This document shows positions 41,999 through 49,939 of a DNA stretch of 64,000 nucleotides, piece after piece; within the stretch, counting starts at the first letter, position 1, and each line of letters starts with the position of its first letter. The DNA comes from Selenomonas sp. oral taxon 920 (GTDB lineage: Bacteria; Bacillota; Negativicutes; Selenomonadales; Selenomonadaceae): positions 1,139,001 to 1,203,000 of the forward strand of contig NZ_CP017042.1 of assembly GCF_001717585.1 (NCBI RefSeq), read 5' to 3'. The notes under the pieces were generated by a model that saw only the letters and a program-made list of their open reading frames with translations, made no database searches and had not been told where the DNA came from. The translations under genes were made by a program, and so were the position numbers.

Positions 41999-42310
41999 TT
42001 ATGCCTCAATCTTCTCGATGACGACCTTCGTGAACGGCTGACGATGACCCTGACGTTTGCGGTAATTGGACTTCGCCTTGTACTTGAAGACCAGGATCTT
42101 CTTGCCCTTGCCGTGCGCCATAACCTTGCCAGTCACCTTCGCGCCGTCCACCATTGGACGACCGACTTTGACGCTGGCATCGTTGACTACGGTCAGAACC
42201 TGATCGAATACGACGGTCTCACCCTCGCCCGCCTCGAGCTTCTCCACGAAGATGGTATCGCCCTCAGCGACCTTGTACTGTTTGCCGCCCGTCTTTACGA
42301 TTGCATACAT
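41999..42310 (-). CDS. rplU: Ribosomal protein L21
   Basis: 103 aa: [20 protein letters not shown] at the start and [20 protein letters not shown] at the end, both diagnostic. First gene of the 13-gene run to cvfB. GGGAGGTG lies 7 nt upstream. Confidence 0.98.
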   Translation of the reverse strand: MYAIVKTGGKQYKVAEGDTIFVEKLEAGEGETVVFDQVLTVVNDASVKVGRPMVDGAKVTGKVMAHGKGKKILVFKYKAKSNYRKRQGHRQPFTKVVIEKIEA

Positions 42311-42429
42311 GAAAACACCTCCCTATATCGTTACTCGCCGACTACGGTTCGGCAGAGCCGATTCGATGACCTCGTCGTGCGGTTGGGGATGGGCTTACGC
42401 CCAAACAGGCTATACGCCTACGCTACAGG
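42311..42429 (-). promoter_or_regulatory. rplU leader, probable L21 leader RNA
   Basis: About 115 nt of untranslated leader lie between the promoter and the L21 start. A TGGGC-GTAA-GCCCA hairpin (42391-42404) and further G/C-rich half-stems are visible. An autoregulatory L21 leader is known at this place in Firmicutes; I match it by position and structure, not by a conserved consensus. Confidence 0.55.
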
Positions 42430-42458
42430 ATGATAGCATATTCGTGTGGTGCTGTCAA
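42430..42458 (-). promoter_or_regulatory. rplU operon promoter
   Basis: On the minus strand TTGACA (42458-42453), 17 bp, TATCAT (42435-42430). The same pair of hexamers with the same spacing is found at the pur operon. Confidence 0.88.
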
Positions 42459-42556
42459 CCCTTGATCCATGGTGGTTTCATGCGAATTGATTAATATGAG
42501 ATCACCGCGCGTTAACTCGTGCAGTAGCCCCTTTCATTTACGTCAATGAATTGATT

Positions 42557-43270
42557 CTATCCGCGTACGGCCTTTATAACCACTGAGAGCAGTTTGTCCT
42601 CTGAGGGAACTTCGAAAAAGGAAAGGCCTGCCCCAGTTTGCGGCACACTCCGACTGCGTCGGTTGAACCAGACCGCGTTCCATCCGGCTTCTACAGCACC
42701 TGCGACATCAAGATCAAAAGCGTCGCCGACATGGAGAAGCTGTCCTCCATCCAACTCCAGACGCTCCGCCATCAGCTGAAAAATACGCTGGTCCGGCTTG
42801 TGGAATTTATGATCTCCTGAGATAATGATCGCCTCCTCCTTCATCCATTTGGAGATGCCGAGGGATTCGATTTTTTTTCGCTGATGGACAGACTCGCCAT
42901 TCGTGATGATGCCGAGCTTCACACGTGTACGGAGATCATTCAACAGCCGCACCATGGTTGGTGACAATTTAATCTGATACTGAAGCCCCATGTAGACACG
43001 TTGAAATGCCAGTGCCTGTGCATCCGTTGCCTGAACGCCGGCCTCCTTGAGTGTCATACGGATGCGATAGATGTAGAACTCATCCATACTGATTTTTCCG
43101 GTCTGCGACTCTTCAAACCGCTCATCACTGTATTTGCGAAACGCCAGAAAAAGTGCAGGCAGGTCGAACTCGGCGCGCTCCCCAAAAAGCTTTCTCAAAG
43201 CCGCATAGAAAGGCTGCGCCATATCGTACAGCGTGTCGTCAACATCAAATACTACACCTCGTATGCTCAT
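42557..43270 (-). CDS. HAD-superfamily hydrolase (YjjG-like)
   Basis: 237 aa. Motif I VVFDVDDTLYD, motif II LGIITNGES, motif III Lys region SGDHKFHKPDQRIF and motif IV LHVGDAFDLDVAGAVEAGW, with a helical C1 cap between I and II. Likely a nucleotidase or other phosphate-monoester hydrolase; it follows guaA in the same direction by 62 bp, so a role in nucleotide balance is possible. Confidence 0.85.
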   Translation of the reverse strand: MSIRGVVFDVDDTLYDMAQPFYAALRKLFGERAEFDLPALFLAFRKYSDERFEESQTGKISMDEFYIYRIRMTLKEAGVQATDAQALAFQRVYMGLQYQIKLSPTMVRLLNDLRTRVKLGIITNGESVHQRKKIESLGISKWMKEEAIIISGDHKFHKPDQRIFQLMAERLELDGGQLLHVGDAFDLDVAGAVEAGWNAVWFNRRSRSVPQTGAGLSFFEVPSEDKLLSVVIKAVRG

Positions 43271-43332
43271 AATACCCTCGTTTCATAATACATATAAGAT
43301 TCATAACGATGGAGGTGAGACAGGCTTCTAAG

Positions 43333-44892
43333 TTATTCGAGTTCTATGGTTGCAGGAGGTTTTCCTGTGCAGTCATAGAGGACGCGGTTGACTCCATGTA
43401 CCTCGTTAACAATGCGCGTAGTCACCTTTGACAGAACTTCCCACGGAAGCTGTGCTGCCTCTGCTGTCATAAAATCACTGGTTTCGACTGCACGCAGAAC
43501 AACAGCGTAGTCATAGGTTCTCCCATCGCCCATGACACCGACAGAGCGCATATTGGTGAGGGCGGCAAAATACTGCCCGAGATTTTTTTGGATGCCCGCC
43601 TTCGCAATCTCCTCACGGTAGATGGCATCCGCGTCCTGCACGATCTGAACCTTCTCTGCTGTCACCTCGCCGATAATGCGGATGCCGAGACCGGGGCCGG
43701 GGAACGGCTGACGATCAACGAGATAGTTCGGAATCCCAAGCTCACGCCCGGCAGCACGCACCTCGTCCTTGAAGAGCAGGCGGAGCGGCTCAACAATCTC
43801 CCTGAAGTCAACGTGGTCCGGAAGCCCGCCGACATTGTGATGCGACTTTATGACGGCAGATTTTCCAAGTCCGCTCTCAATGACATCGGGGTAAATCGTT
43901 CCCTGCACGAGAAAGTCCACAGCACCGATCTCATGTGCTGCCTCCTCGAATACACGGATAAACTCCTTACCGATGATCTTGCGTTTCTGCTCTGGCTCCG
44001 TCACGCCCTTGAGCTTTGCATAGAAGCGGTCACGTGCGTTAATACGGATGAAGTTGACATCGTAGGTTCCGGATGTTCCGAAAACCGCTTCGACTTCATC
44101 CCCCTCGTTCTTTCGAAGAAGACCATGATCGACAAATACACAGGTGAGCTGGCTGCCGATTGCCTTGGAGAGCAGTACGGCGGCAACGGAAGAGTCAACA
44201 CCACCAGAGAGTGCGCAGAGGGCACGTCCTACGCCGATTTTTTCGCGCAGTTCATCTATCGTCTTTTGTACAAAGGAATCCATGCGCCACGTGCCCGTGC
44301 ATTTGCAGACGTGATAGACAAAGTTTCTCAGAATCTCAGTCCCGTGCTCCGTGTGCATGACCTCGGGATGGAACTGCACAGCATAGAGCCGTTCCTCAGG
44401 ATTCTCTATCGCCGCAATCGGACAGACGGGGGTGCTTGCCGTTGTATGGAAGCCTGCAGGGAGCTCGCTGATATAGTCCGTGTGGCTCATCCAGCAGATG
44501 TTTTTTTCGGGAATTCCGTCAAACAAAAGGGAGGTTCTGTCAGTGACATCGACCTCAGTCTTTCCATATTCGCTTGTGGGAGCAGTCTCGACACGTCCAC
44601 CACAGAGATGCGCTATGAGCTGGGCACCGTAGCAGATGCCAAGCACTGGGATTCCGAGTGAAAACAGCTCCTTCGGTGCGGTAATCGCTTCCTCTCCATA
44701 GACGCTGTTCGGACCACCCGTCAGAATGATACCGCTTGGAGCAAGATCTTGAATGCGATCAAGTGACAACGTATGCGGATGCACCTCACAATAGACGTGG
44801 TTTTCCCGCACACGGCGTGCAATGAGCTGGTTGTACTGTCCACCGAAATCCAGTACCAAAATCATTTCCGAGGGCTCGGGTCTGTTCATCAT
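43333..44892 (-). CDS. guaA: GMP synthase (glutamine-hydrolysing)
   Basis: Converts XMP to GMP. 519 aa: glutaminase domain (about 10-200; Cys in [13 protein letters not shown], His-Glu in [13 protein letters not shown]), ATP pyrophosphatase domain ([15 protein letters not shown]) and C-terminal dimer domain ending [12 protein letters not shown] 44892 or 44889. It lies 17 bp after recX; no purine riboswitch is in front of it. Confidence 0.98.
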   Translation of the reverse strand: MMNRPEPSEMILVLDFGGQYNQLIARRVRENHVYCEVHPHTLSLDRIQDLAPSGIILTGGPNSVYGEEAITAPKELFSLGIPVLGICYGAQLIAHLCGGRVETAPTSEYGKTEVDVTDRTSLLFDGIPEKNICWMSHTDYISELPAGFHTTASTPVCPIAAIENPEERLYAVQFHPEVMHTEHGTEILRNFVYHVCKCTGTWRMDSFVQKTIDELREKIGVGRALCALSGGVDSSVAAVLLSKAIGSQLTCVFVDHGLLRKNEGDEVEAVFGTSGTYDVNFIRINARDRFYAKLKGVTEPEQKRKIIGKEFIRVFEEAAHEIGAVDFLVQGTIYPDVIESGLGKSAVIKSHHNVGGLPDHVDFREIVEPLRLLFKDEVRAAGRELGIPNYLVDRQPFPGPGLGIRIIGEVTAEKVQIVQDADAIYREEIAKAGIQKNLGQYFAALTNMRSVGVMGDGRTYDYAVVLRAVETSDFMTAEAAQLPWEVLSKVTTRIVNEVHGVNRVLYDCTGKPPATIELE

Positions 44893-44908
44893 GGATGTCC
44901 CTTTCTCT

Positions 44909-45397
44909 CTAGTCTCCTGCTTCTGTAAAATTTTGCACGGCTGCGTGTGATACGTCGACGGAAAACCCTTTCTGATAGAGATTTGCCATCATCTTTTGAT
45001 ACTTGTCCGTTGGCTTGAATTTCATTGCAAGCACGCGCTCGGCGGCTGCTGTTTCCCGTTCGTAGGTATTCTCGGGGACAACGCTCCATACAAGGTCGTG
45101 ATCAAACCCGCGCTGCATGAGTTTTGCACAGATTTGACGAACGGAACTCTGAGTTTCGTTATAGAGATACATAAACTGCTGCATACAGAGATCGGCATCG
45201 TCGAGATAGCGACATGCGATGAGATGCGCGATGGCTGTGTCGATTTCATCTGACGGAAACCCTTTGCGCTCCAGTTTCTCGCGCAGCTTCTTTTCACTGT
45301 GTGCCTGTCGTGCAAGGTAGTCAACAGCGGTCATGAGAGCAGTTTTATCCGCTGCTTTTCGGGAGTGCTTAGACACGTCATCGTTGGTATCGATCAT
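44909..45397 (-). CDS. recX: RecX, RecA modulator
   Basis: 162 aa of tandem three-helix repeats: [56 protein letters not shown]. RecX binds RecA filaments and limits their activity. Coupled to recA by ATGA (45394-45397). Confidence 0.92.
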   Translation of the reverse strand: MIDTNDDVSKHSRKAADKTALMTAVDYLARQAHSEKKLREKLERKGFPSDEIDTAIAHLIACRYLDDADLCMQQFMYLYNETQSSVRQICAKLMQRGFDHDLVWSVVPENTYERETAAAERVLAMKFKPTDKYQKMMANLYQKGFSVDVSHAAVQNFTEAGD

Positions 45398-46527
45398 TCA
45401 TACATCTCCGGGACAATATCCTCATCTGGTGTATCTGGTGCATCCTGATCAGAATCCGCAGAAGCTTTTTTTGAGGATGATTTCTTTGGGGAGGTTACCC
45501 CCTCCACGAGAAGTTTGGTACGAATCTTTTCTTCGATCTCAGCGATCAGTTCAGGTTTTTCTTCCAATGTTGCCTTGGCGTTTTCTTTGCCCTGGCCGAG
45601 ACGCGCACCCTCATAGGCATACCACGCCCCGCTTTTGTTCACAATGTCTAGTTCTACAGCCATATCAATAATACTGCCCAAACGTGAGACGCCTTCGCCG
45701 TATATAATGTCGAATTCAGCCGTTTTAAAAGGGGGGGCGACCTTGTTTTTGACAATTTTTGCACGTGTGCGGTTGCCAAGAGATTCAGTTCCCTGTTTGA
45801 TCGAATCTGCACGACGTACATCGATGCGTACAGACGCATAGAATTTCAGCGCCCGACCGCCTGTCGTTGTTTCGGGGTTGCCATAGGTCACACCGATCTT
45901 CTCGCGCAGCTGATTGATGAAGACTGCTACAGTGCGCGTCTTGCTGATAATACCGGTAAGTTTTCGCATTGCCTGGCTCATAAGCCGCGCTTGAAGTCCG
46001 ACAACGGAAGATCCCATATCTCCATCTATTTCGGATTTCGGCACAAGAGCTGCAACAGAGTCCACAACGATGATATCAATAGCACCACTGTGTACAAGCG
46101 CGTCCACAATTTCAAGTGCCTGTTCTCCCGTGTCTGGTTGAGAGATCAGAAGCTCCTCGGTATTGACTCCGAGTTTACGTGCATATTCAGGATCGAGCGC
46201 GTGCTCTGCATCGATGAATGCAGCGAGCCCTCCTGCCTTTTGCGCTTCAGCAATCATGTGGAGGGTGACGGTTGTCTTACCGGAGGATTCGGGACCATAT
46301 ACCTCGATGATACGCCCTCGTGGGATACCGCCGACACCGAGAGCAATGTCAAGGGGCAGAATGCCAGTCGAAATGACCTCAATATTCATATTTGCCTTAG
46401 CTTCGCCGAGGCGCATGATAGCACCCTTGCCATGTGCCTTTTCAATTTGCCTGAGTGCATTCTCCAATGCTTCTTTGCGTGTCATCACTTTATCCCGCTT
46501 GTTATCCTTTTTATCCTTCTCTGCCAT
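45394..46527 (-). CDS. recA: RecA recombinase
   Basis: 377 aa. Walker [18 protein letters not shown]-binding loop L1/L2 region [37 protein letters not shown]. The N-terminus has a Lys/Asp-rich leader and the C-terminus the usual acidic tail. Strand exchange in recombination and activation of the SOS response. ATG at 46527 has AAGGAG 8 nt upstream. Confidence 0.98.
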   Translation of the reverse strand: MAEKDKKDNKRDKVMTRKEALENALRQIEKAHGKGAIMRLGEAKANMNIEVISTGILPLDIALGVGGIPRGRIIEVYGPESSGKTTVTLHMIAEAQKAGGLAAFIDAEHALDPEYARKLGVNTEELLISQPDTGEQALEIVDALVHSGAIDIIVVDSVAALVPKSEIDGDMGSSVVGLQARLMSQAMRKLTGIISKTRTVAVFINQLREKIGVTYGNPETTTGGRALKFYASVRIDVRRADSIKQGTESLGNRTRAKIVKNKVAPPFKTAEFDIIYGEGVSRLGSIIDMAVELDIVNKSGAWYAYEGARLGQGKENAKATLEEKPELIAEIEEKIRTKLLVEGVTSPKKSSSKKASADSDQDAPDTPDEDIVPEMYE

Positions 46528-46562
46528 ATCATGTACTCCTTTGATGTTCTATTCTCTTTCCA

Positions 46563-46592
46563 ATTATACGAAAATCCCCACACTTTTGTCAA
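46563..46592 (-). promoter_or_regulatory. recA promoter
   Basis: On the minus strand TTGACA (46592-46587), 18 bp, TATAAT (46568-46563). The -35 box is in the loop of the yqeY terminator and the spacer holds its second arm. I see no GAAC-N4-GTTC LexA box between the promoter and recA. Confidence 0.85.
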
Positions 46593-46612
46593 AAGGAATG
46601 TGTGGGGATTTT
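46571..46612 (-). terminator. yqeY terminator
   Basis: AAAATCCCCACA (46612 to 46601 on the minus strand) pairs with TGTGGGGATTTT (46582 to 46571) around an 18-nt loop; the 3' arm itself ends in TTTT. It begins 16 bp after the yqeY stop codon. Confidence 0.85.
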
Positions 46613-46628
46613 GATATGATTCGAACAC

Positions 46629-47072
46629 CTATTTCAGAAGAGAGCGAACAATTTCATTCACGAGTTTCCCATCTGCACGCCCTTTTAAACGCGGCATAAG
46701 AATACCCATGACCTTGCCCATATCCTTCGCTGTCGTTGCACCGACCTCGGCAACGGCGTTTTCGACAATCTTTTTGACCTCATCAGCGCTGAGCTGTTCT
46801 GGGAGATATGGAATCAGAATAGCGATCTCTGATTTAGTCTTATCTACAAGATCAGTACGACCGCCCCGTTCGAACTCCTTAATTGAGTCTCGGCGCATCT
46901 TTACTTCCTTTGTGAGAACATCAATAATTTCATCGTCACTTAGTGTCTTTTTTCCGTCAATTTCTGCCTGGCGAATGGCGCCGCGCACCAAACGGATCAC
47001 AGAGAGCCGCTCCTTCTCGCCTTGTTTCATAGCATCCTTCATATCCGCAGTAAGTTGTTCCATCAACGGCAT
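46629..47072 (-). CDS. yqeY: GatB/YqeY domain protein
   Basis: 147 aa, YqeY family (domain also found at the end of GatB): LTADMKDAMKQGEKERLSVI, VKMRRDSIKEFERGGRTDLV, ILIPYLPEQLSADEV and VMGILMPRLKGRADGKLVNE. It probably binds tRNA; its role is not settled. ATG at 47072 is chosen (AGAAAGG upstream); the frame is open far beyond but crosses rpsU. It follows rpsU, a conserved order. Confidence 0.92.
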   Translation of the reverse strand: MPLMEQLTADMKDAMKQGEKERLSVIRLVRGAIRQAEIDGKKTLSDDEIIDVLTKEVKMRRDSIKEFERGGRTDLVDKTKSEIAILIPYLPEQLSADEVKKIVENAVAEVGATTAKDMGKVMGILMPRLKGRADGKLVNEIVRSLLK

Positions 47073-47103
47073 GTGTTTCATCCTTTCTGGTAAGACATAA
47101 TAG

Positions 47104-47135
47104 AAAAAACATCCGTGGCACAGCGTCCACGGATG
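47104..47135 (-). terminator. Terminator/attenuator between rpsU and yqeY
   Basis: CATCCGTGG (47135 to 47127, minus strand) pairs with CCACGGATG (47118 to 47110), followed by GTTTTTTC. It lies 10 bp after rpsU and probably reduces transcription into yqeY so that S21 is made in excess. Confidence 0.85.
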
Positions 47136-47145
47136 CCTTTTGCAA

Positions 47146-47328
47146 TCAGCCCCTGTATTTGCGTTTACGCGCTGCCTCAGACTTCTTTTTACGGCGAACG
47201 CTCGGTTTCTCGTAATGTTCACGCTTTCGAACTTCGGCAAGAGTGCCGGCCTTCTGTGACATACGCTTAAAGCGGCGGAGAGCACTATCGATCGACTCAT
47301 TCTTGCCGACCTTGATTTCATTTGCCAT
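47146..47328 (-). CDS. rpsU: Ribosomal protein S21
   Basis: 60 aa, highly basic: [20 protein letters not shown] at the start and [18 protein letters not shown] at the end. ATG at 47328 follows GGAGGGAGGGG; the frame open to 47415 includes its promoter. Confidence 0.97.
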   Translation of the reverse strand: MANEIKVGKNESIDSALRRFKRMSQKAGTLAEVRKREHYEKPSVRRKKKSEAARKRKYRG

Positions 47329-47385
47329 GCATTTCCCCTCCCTCCACGCGCGGAGTAATTTGGCACCGATAAATGATGCAAGCAC

Positions 47386-47415
47386 ATTATAACCTATGGG
47401 GATAATCTGTGTCAA
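47386..47415 (-). promoter_or_regulatory. rpsU promoter
   Basis: On the minus strand TTGACA (47415-47410), 18 bp, TATAAT (47391-47386): both boxes are perfect, as expected for a ribosomal protein gene. Confidence 0.88.
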
Positions 47416-47520
47416 TCGCGTAATGAAATTTTCACAAAACAGAGGCTGATATAATCATTTAATCGCTTGAACATCTATTTATACATAGTATGCAATAATA
47501 AAAATTTTTTATGTTTTATA

Positions 47521-47550
47521 TTGACAATCCATCTCATTTTGGGATATGAT
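47521..47550 (+). promoter_or_regulatory. Promoter of the metal-binding lipoprotein gene
   Basis: TTGACA (47521-47526), 18 bp, TATGAT (47545-47550). Between it and the start codon, CTTAAC and GTTAAG form a 6-bp inverted repeat 13 bp apart that overlaps the ribosome binding site; whether a metal regulator uses it is unknown. Confidence 0.75.
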
Positions 47551-47602
47551 TTTATTTGTGAGACTTAACCCAATATTCAACTGTTAAGGAGATCTGTTAC
47601 CC

Positions 47603-48508
47603 ATGCGTACAACAACTAAAATGCTGTCTCTCCTGCTGCTTGTCCTTTCCATTGCCCTCGTCGGCTGTGGCGGAGCAAATCAGACGGCAGAAAAGAAAAC
47701 GGCAGAGCCGTTCCGTATCGTGACATCATTCTATCCCATGTACGTTGCGACCATCAACATCACCGACGGTGTGGACGGCGTTGAAGTCTATAATATGACG
47801 AAACCTCAGACCGGCTGTCTGCATGATTATCAGCTGATGACCGATGATATGAAGACGCTTGAGAAAGCGGATGCCTTTGTTATCAATGGTGCCGGTATGG
47901 AAGACTTTATGGATAAAGTGACCGAGCAGCAAAAGAAGCTGAAGGTCATAGACGCTTCACGCGGCATTGAGCTCATACATGATGAGGAGGGAGATAACCC
48001 CCACGTCTGGCTGAGTGTTACGGATGCAATTGCGCAGACACGAAACATTGCAGATCAGCTGAAGGAGGCTGATCCCGCTCATGCGGCACAGTATGAGAAG
48101 AATGCTGCAGCATACATCGAAAAACTCACGTCGCTCAAGAGCGAAATGCATGCGGCACTCGACAATGTTCCGCACAAGGATATTGTCACATTCCACGAGG
48201 CATTCCCCTACTTTGCAAAGGAATTCAACCTAAACATCATTGGTGTAGTGGAGCGTGAGCCTGGCACAGAGCCAACGCCGACAGAATTACAGGAGACGAT
48301 TGAACAGGTCAATGCTCTCCCCTCGAAGGTGCTTTTTACAGAGCCGCAGTACTCTCCTGCTGCTGCTGAGACCATCGCACGTGAGACGGGCGCAAAGATC
48401 TACACGCTCGATCCAGTTGTGACAGGTGAGGCAACACCGCAGGCAAAGAACGCCTATATCGATACCATGAAAAAGAATATGAAGATACTGCAGGAAGCTC
48501 TGCAATAA
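47603..48508 (+). CDS. Metal-binding lipoprotein, ZnuA-like (cluster A-I)
   Basis: A 301-aa extracytoplasmic binding protein with lipobox SIALVGC (Cys near residue 22). Cluster A-I features: FRIVTSFYPMYVATINITDG, metal-ligand histidines in GCLHDYQLMTDD, DNPHVWLSVTDA and VTFHEAFPYFAKEF, and an acidic ligand near the end (YTLDPVVTGE). The usual His-rich loop of ZnuA is very short. It should bind Zn or Mn, but no permease or ATPase lies next to it; the gene stands alone with promoter and terminator, so the transporter must be elsewhere. Confidence 0.88.
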   Translation: MRTTTKMLSLLLLVLSIALVGCGGANQTAEKKTAEPFRIVTSFYPMYVATINITDGVDGVEVYNMTKPQTGCLHDYQLMTDDMKTLEKADAFVINGAGMEDFMDKVTEQQKKLKVIDASRGIELIHDEEGDNPHVWLSVTDAIAQTRNIADQLKEADPAHAAQYEKNAAAYIEKLTSLKSEMHAALDNVPHKDIVTFHEAFPYFAKEFNLNIIGVVEREPGTEPTPTELQETIEQVNALPSKVLFTEPQYSPAAAETIARETGAKIYTLDPVVTGEATPQAKNAYIDTMKKNMKILQEALQ

Positions 48509-48522
48509 TCTTCGTATACGGG

Positions 48523-48557
48523 AAAGACCTTCACTGCTTTTGCGGTGAAGGTCTTTT
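48523..48557 (+). terminator. Terminator of the metal-binding lipoprotein gene
   Basis: AAAGACCTTCAC pairs with GTGAAGGTCTTTT around a 10-nt loop, 15 bp after the stop codon. It also separates the gene from convergent tadA. Confidence 0.9.
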
Positions 48558-48598
48558 GTCATACAATGGGACATACCTCATATTATGGAGGATTCTGG

Positions 48599-49072
48599 TT
48601 ATGTTGAAGCGAATTTATCTTTTCTTCGTTCGCGGAAAAAGCGCTTGATGATCTCTGAACACTCGTCTGCCAATACACCCGCACGCATTTCCGGCTGATG
48701 ATTTAGGGCTGGGCAATTTGTGATGTTAAATAGTGACTCACAGGCACCCGCTTTTGCATCCGTACTGCCATAGACAACACGACTAATGCGGCTCATGACA
48801 ATTGCACCGGCACACATTGGACATGGCTCAATCGTAACATAGAGTGTCATCCCCGTGAGACGCCACCGTCCAAGCTCTTGACAAGCACGTTGAATTGCAA
48901 TCAGTTCTGCGTGTGCCGTTGCATCATGCCGTGTTTCACGAAGATTATATCCGCTGGCAATGAGTTCACCGGCATCACTTAGGATAACCGCGCCAATTGG
49001 AACTTCTCCCAATGCATATGCATACTCTGCTTCTCTTAGTGCAAGCCGCATTCCATGGTCATCATCCTGCAT
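48599..49072 (-). CDS. tadA: tRNA adenosine(34) deaminase
   Basis: 157 aa. Makes inosine at the wobble base of tRNA-Arg. Zinc deaminase motif: HAELIAIQRAC (His and catalytic Glu) and TIEPCPMCAGAIVMSRI (two Cys). VVYGSTDAKAGACESLF follows, as in TadA. It overlaps the upstream small gene by 11 nt. Confidence 0.95.
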   Translation of the reverse strand: MQDDDHGMRLALREAEYAYALGEVPIGAVILSDAGELIASGYNLRETRHDATAHAELIAIQRACQELGRWRLTGMTLYVTIEPCPMCAGAIVMSRISRVVYGSTDAKAGACESLFNITNCPALNHQPEMRAGVLADECSEIIKRFFRERRKDKFAST

Positions 49073-49340
49073 GGGGCAGTTTCCCTTTTACGTCTGAGAT
49101 ATCAGCTTTTCCCTGATAAAAGAGGGATTGCGTCGGACGACCAACTTCGAGTTGATATGCTCGATTCGAAGAGGATTCTTCTGCCTGGCGCTTTTTCTTC
49201 TTCTCTATCTCATCTTCGAAAATAGAGGCAAAGGTTTCACCTTGCTCCCTCTCTTCAAAGCCTTTCCTGCGCTCAAAAAGTTCGTCGTTGTTGAACCGCA
49301 GCCGCTTGATTCGCATGACTCGTTCAATACGCTCTACCAT
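49062..49340 (-). CDS. Small charged protein of unknown function
   Basis: 92 aa from ATG 49340, with GGGAGGT 8 nt before it; a GTG at 49349 overlaps that ribosome binding site and is unlikely. Very rich in Glu, Lys and Arg in the first 60 residues (FEEREQGE, EIEKKKKRQAEE), probably helical, and with no membrane segment. It overlaps tadA by 11 nt, which supports real translation. No family recognised. Confidence 0.6.
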   Translation of the reverse strand: MVERIERVMRIKRLRFNNDELFERRKGFEEREQGETFASIFEDEIEKKKKRQAEESSSNRAYQLEVGRPTQSLFYQGKADISDVKGKLPHAG

Positions 49341-49419
49341 CGCTGACACCTCCCATCAATATTGACACACTATTCTATCTTATATTAATAATATCGTTTG
49401 CTTGTGATGGAACTTAAAC

Positions 49420-49463
49420 AAAAAAAGCAGTATTTATCACAATATAACGTGACATAACACTGC
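49420..49463 (-). terminator. Terminator of the HIT gene
   Basis: On the minus strand GCAGTGTTATGTCAC and GTGATAAATACTGC pair with mismatches around an 8-nt loop, followed by TTTTTTTG. It starts 25 bp past the HIT gene stop. Confidence 0.82.
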
Positions 49464-49487
49464 CCTAATGAGATGTAATATTATCCT

Positions 49488-49835
49488 TTAGCCGGGCGGC
49501 CATGTAAGTGAGCGCCCCCCAAGAAGGTGAAAGTGCAGATGTTCGACGGTCTGCCCACCGTCTGCTCCTGTGTTTGTCACAAGACGGAAGCCCCCGACAT
49601 CAACGCCGAGACTGTGGGCAATCCCCGGTACAACCTCCGTAAGGATATGTGCGGCCAGTTCCCGATCATCTCTTCCTAATGCCATAATACTCGCAAGATG
49701 CTTCTTTGGGATGATAAGAACGTGTTCGGGTGCTTGTGGATCAAGGTCACGAAATGCAAGCACTTGATCATCCTCATAGACCTTTGTTGATGGGATTTCT
49801 CCCTGTGCAATCTTGCAAAAGATACAATCTCCCAT
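49488..49835 (-). CDS. HIT-family protein (HinT-like purine nucleoside phosphoramidase)
   Basis: 115 aa. HIT motif HLHFHLLGG near the C-terminus, N-terminal GDCIFCKIAQGEIPSTKVYED and PEHVLIIPKKHL, the HinT pattern. It hydrolyses AMP-linked phosphoramidates. ATG at 49835 is chosen (AAAGGAA upstream) over GTG at 49844. Confidence 0.93.
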   Translation of the reverse strand: MGDCIFCKIAQGEIPSTKVYEDDQVLAFRDLDPQAPEHVLIIPKKHLASIMALGRDDRELAAHILTEVVPGIAHSLGVDVGGFRLVTNTGADGGQTVEHLHFHLLGGRSLTWPPG

Positions 49836-49865
49836 GTAATTCACTTCCTTTATATTATATTTATT

Positions 49866-49895
49866 GGAATAATTCGACGAGAAGAAAATTATTCC
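49866..49895 (-). terminator. Possible weak terminator after addA
   Basis: GGAATAATT/AATTATTCC, a 9-bp AT-rich stem with a 12-nt loop, about 45 bp past the addA stop; an AT-rich tail but no continuous U-tract. It also lies just upstream of the HIT gene's start and could belong to its promoter region. Confidence 0.35.
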
Positions 49896-49939
49896 TGCTT
49901 ACATCGAATCAATTCGATTTTTCATGTGTACAGTGTTCT

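Noticed and set aside
43588-44661. 357-aa plus-strand frame opposite guaA
   Set aside because: Fully antisense to GMP synthase with no motif of its own.
46528-46562. LexA/SOS box downstream of the recA promoter
   Set aside because: AGAACATC is present but without a facing GTTC; not palindromic.
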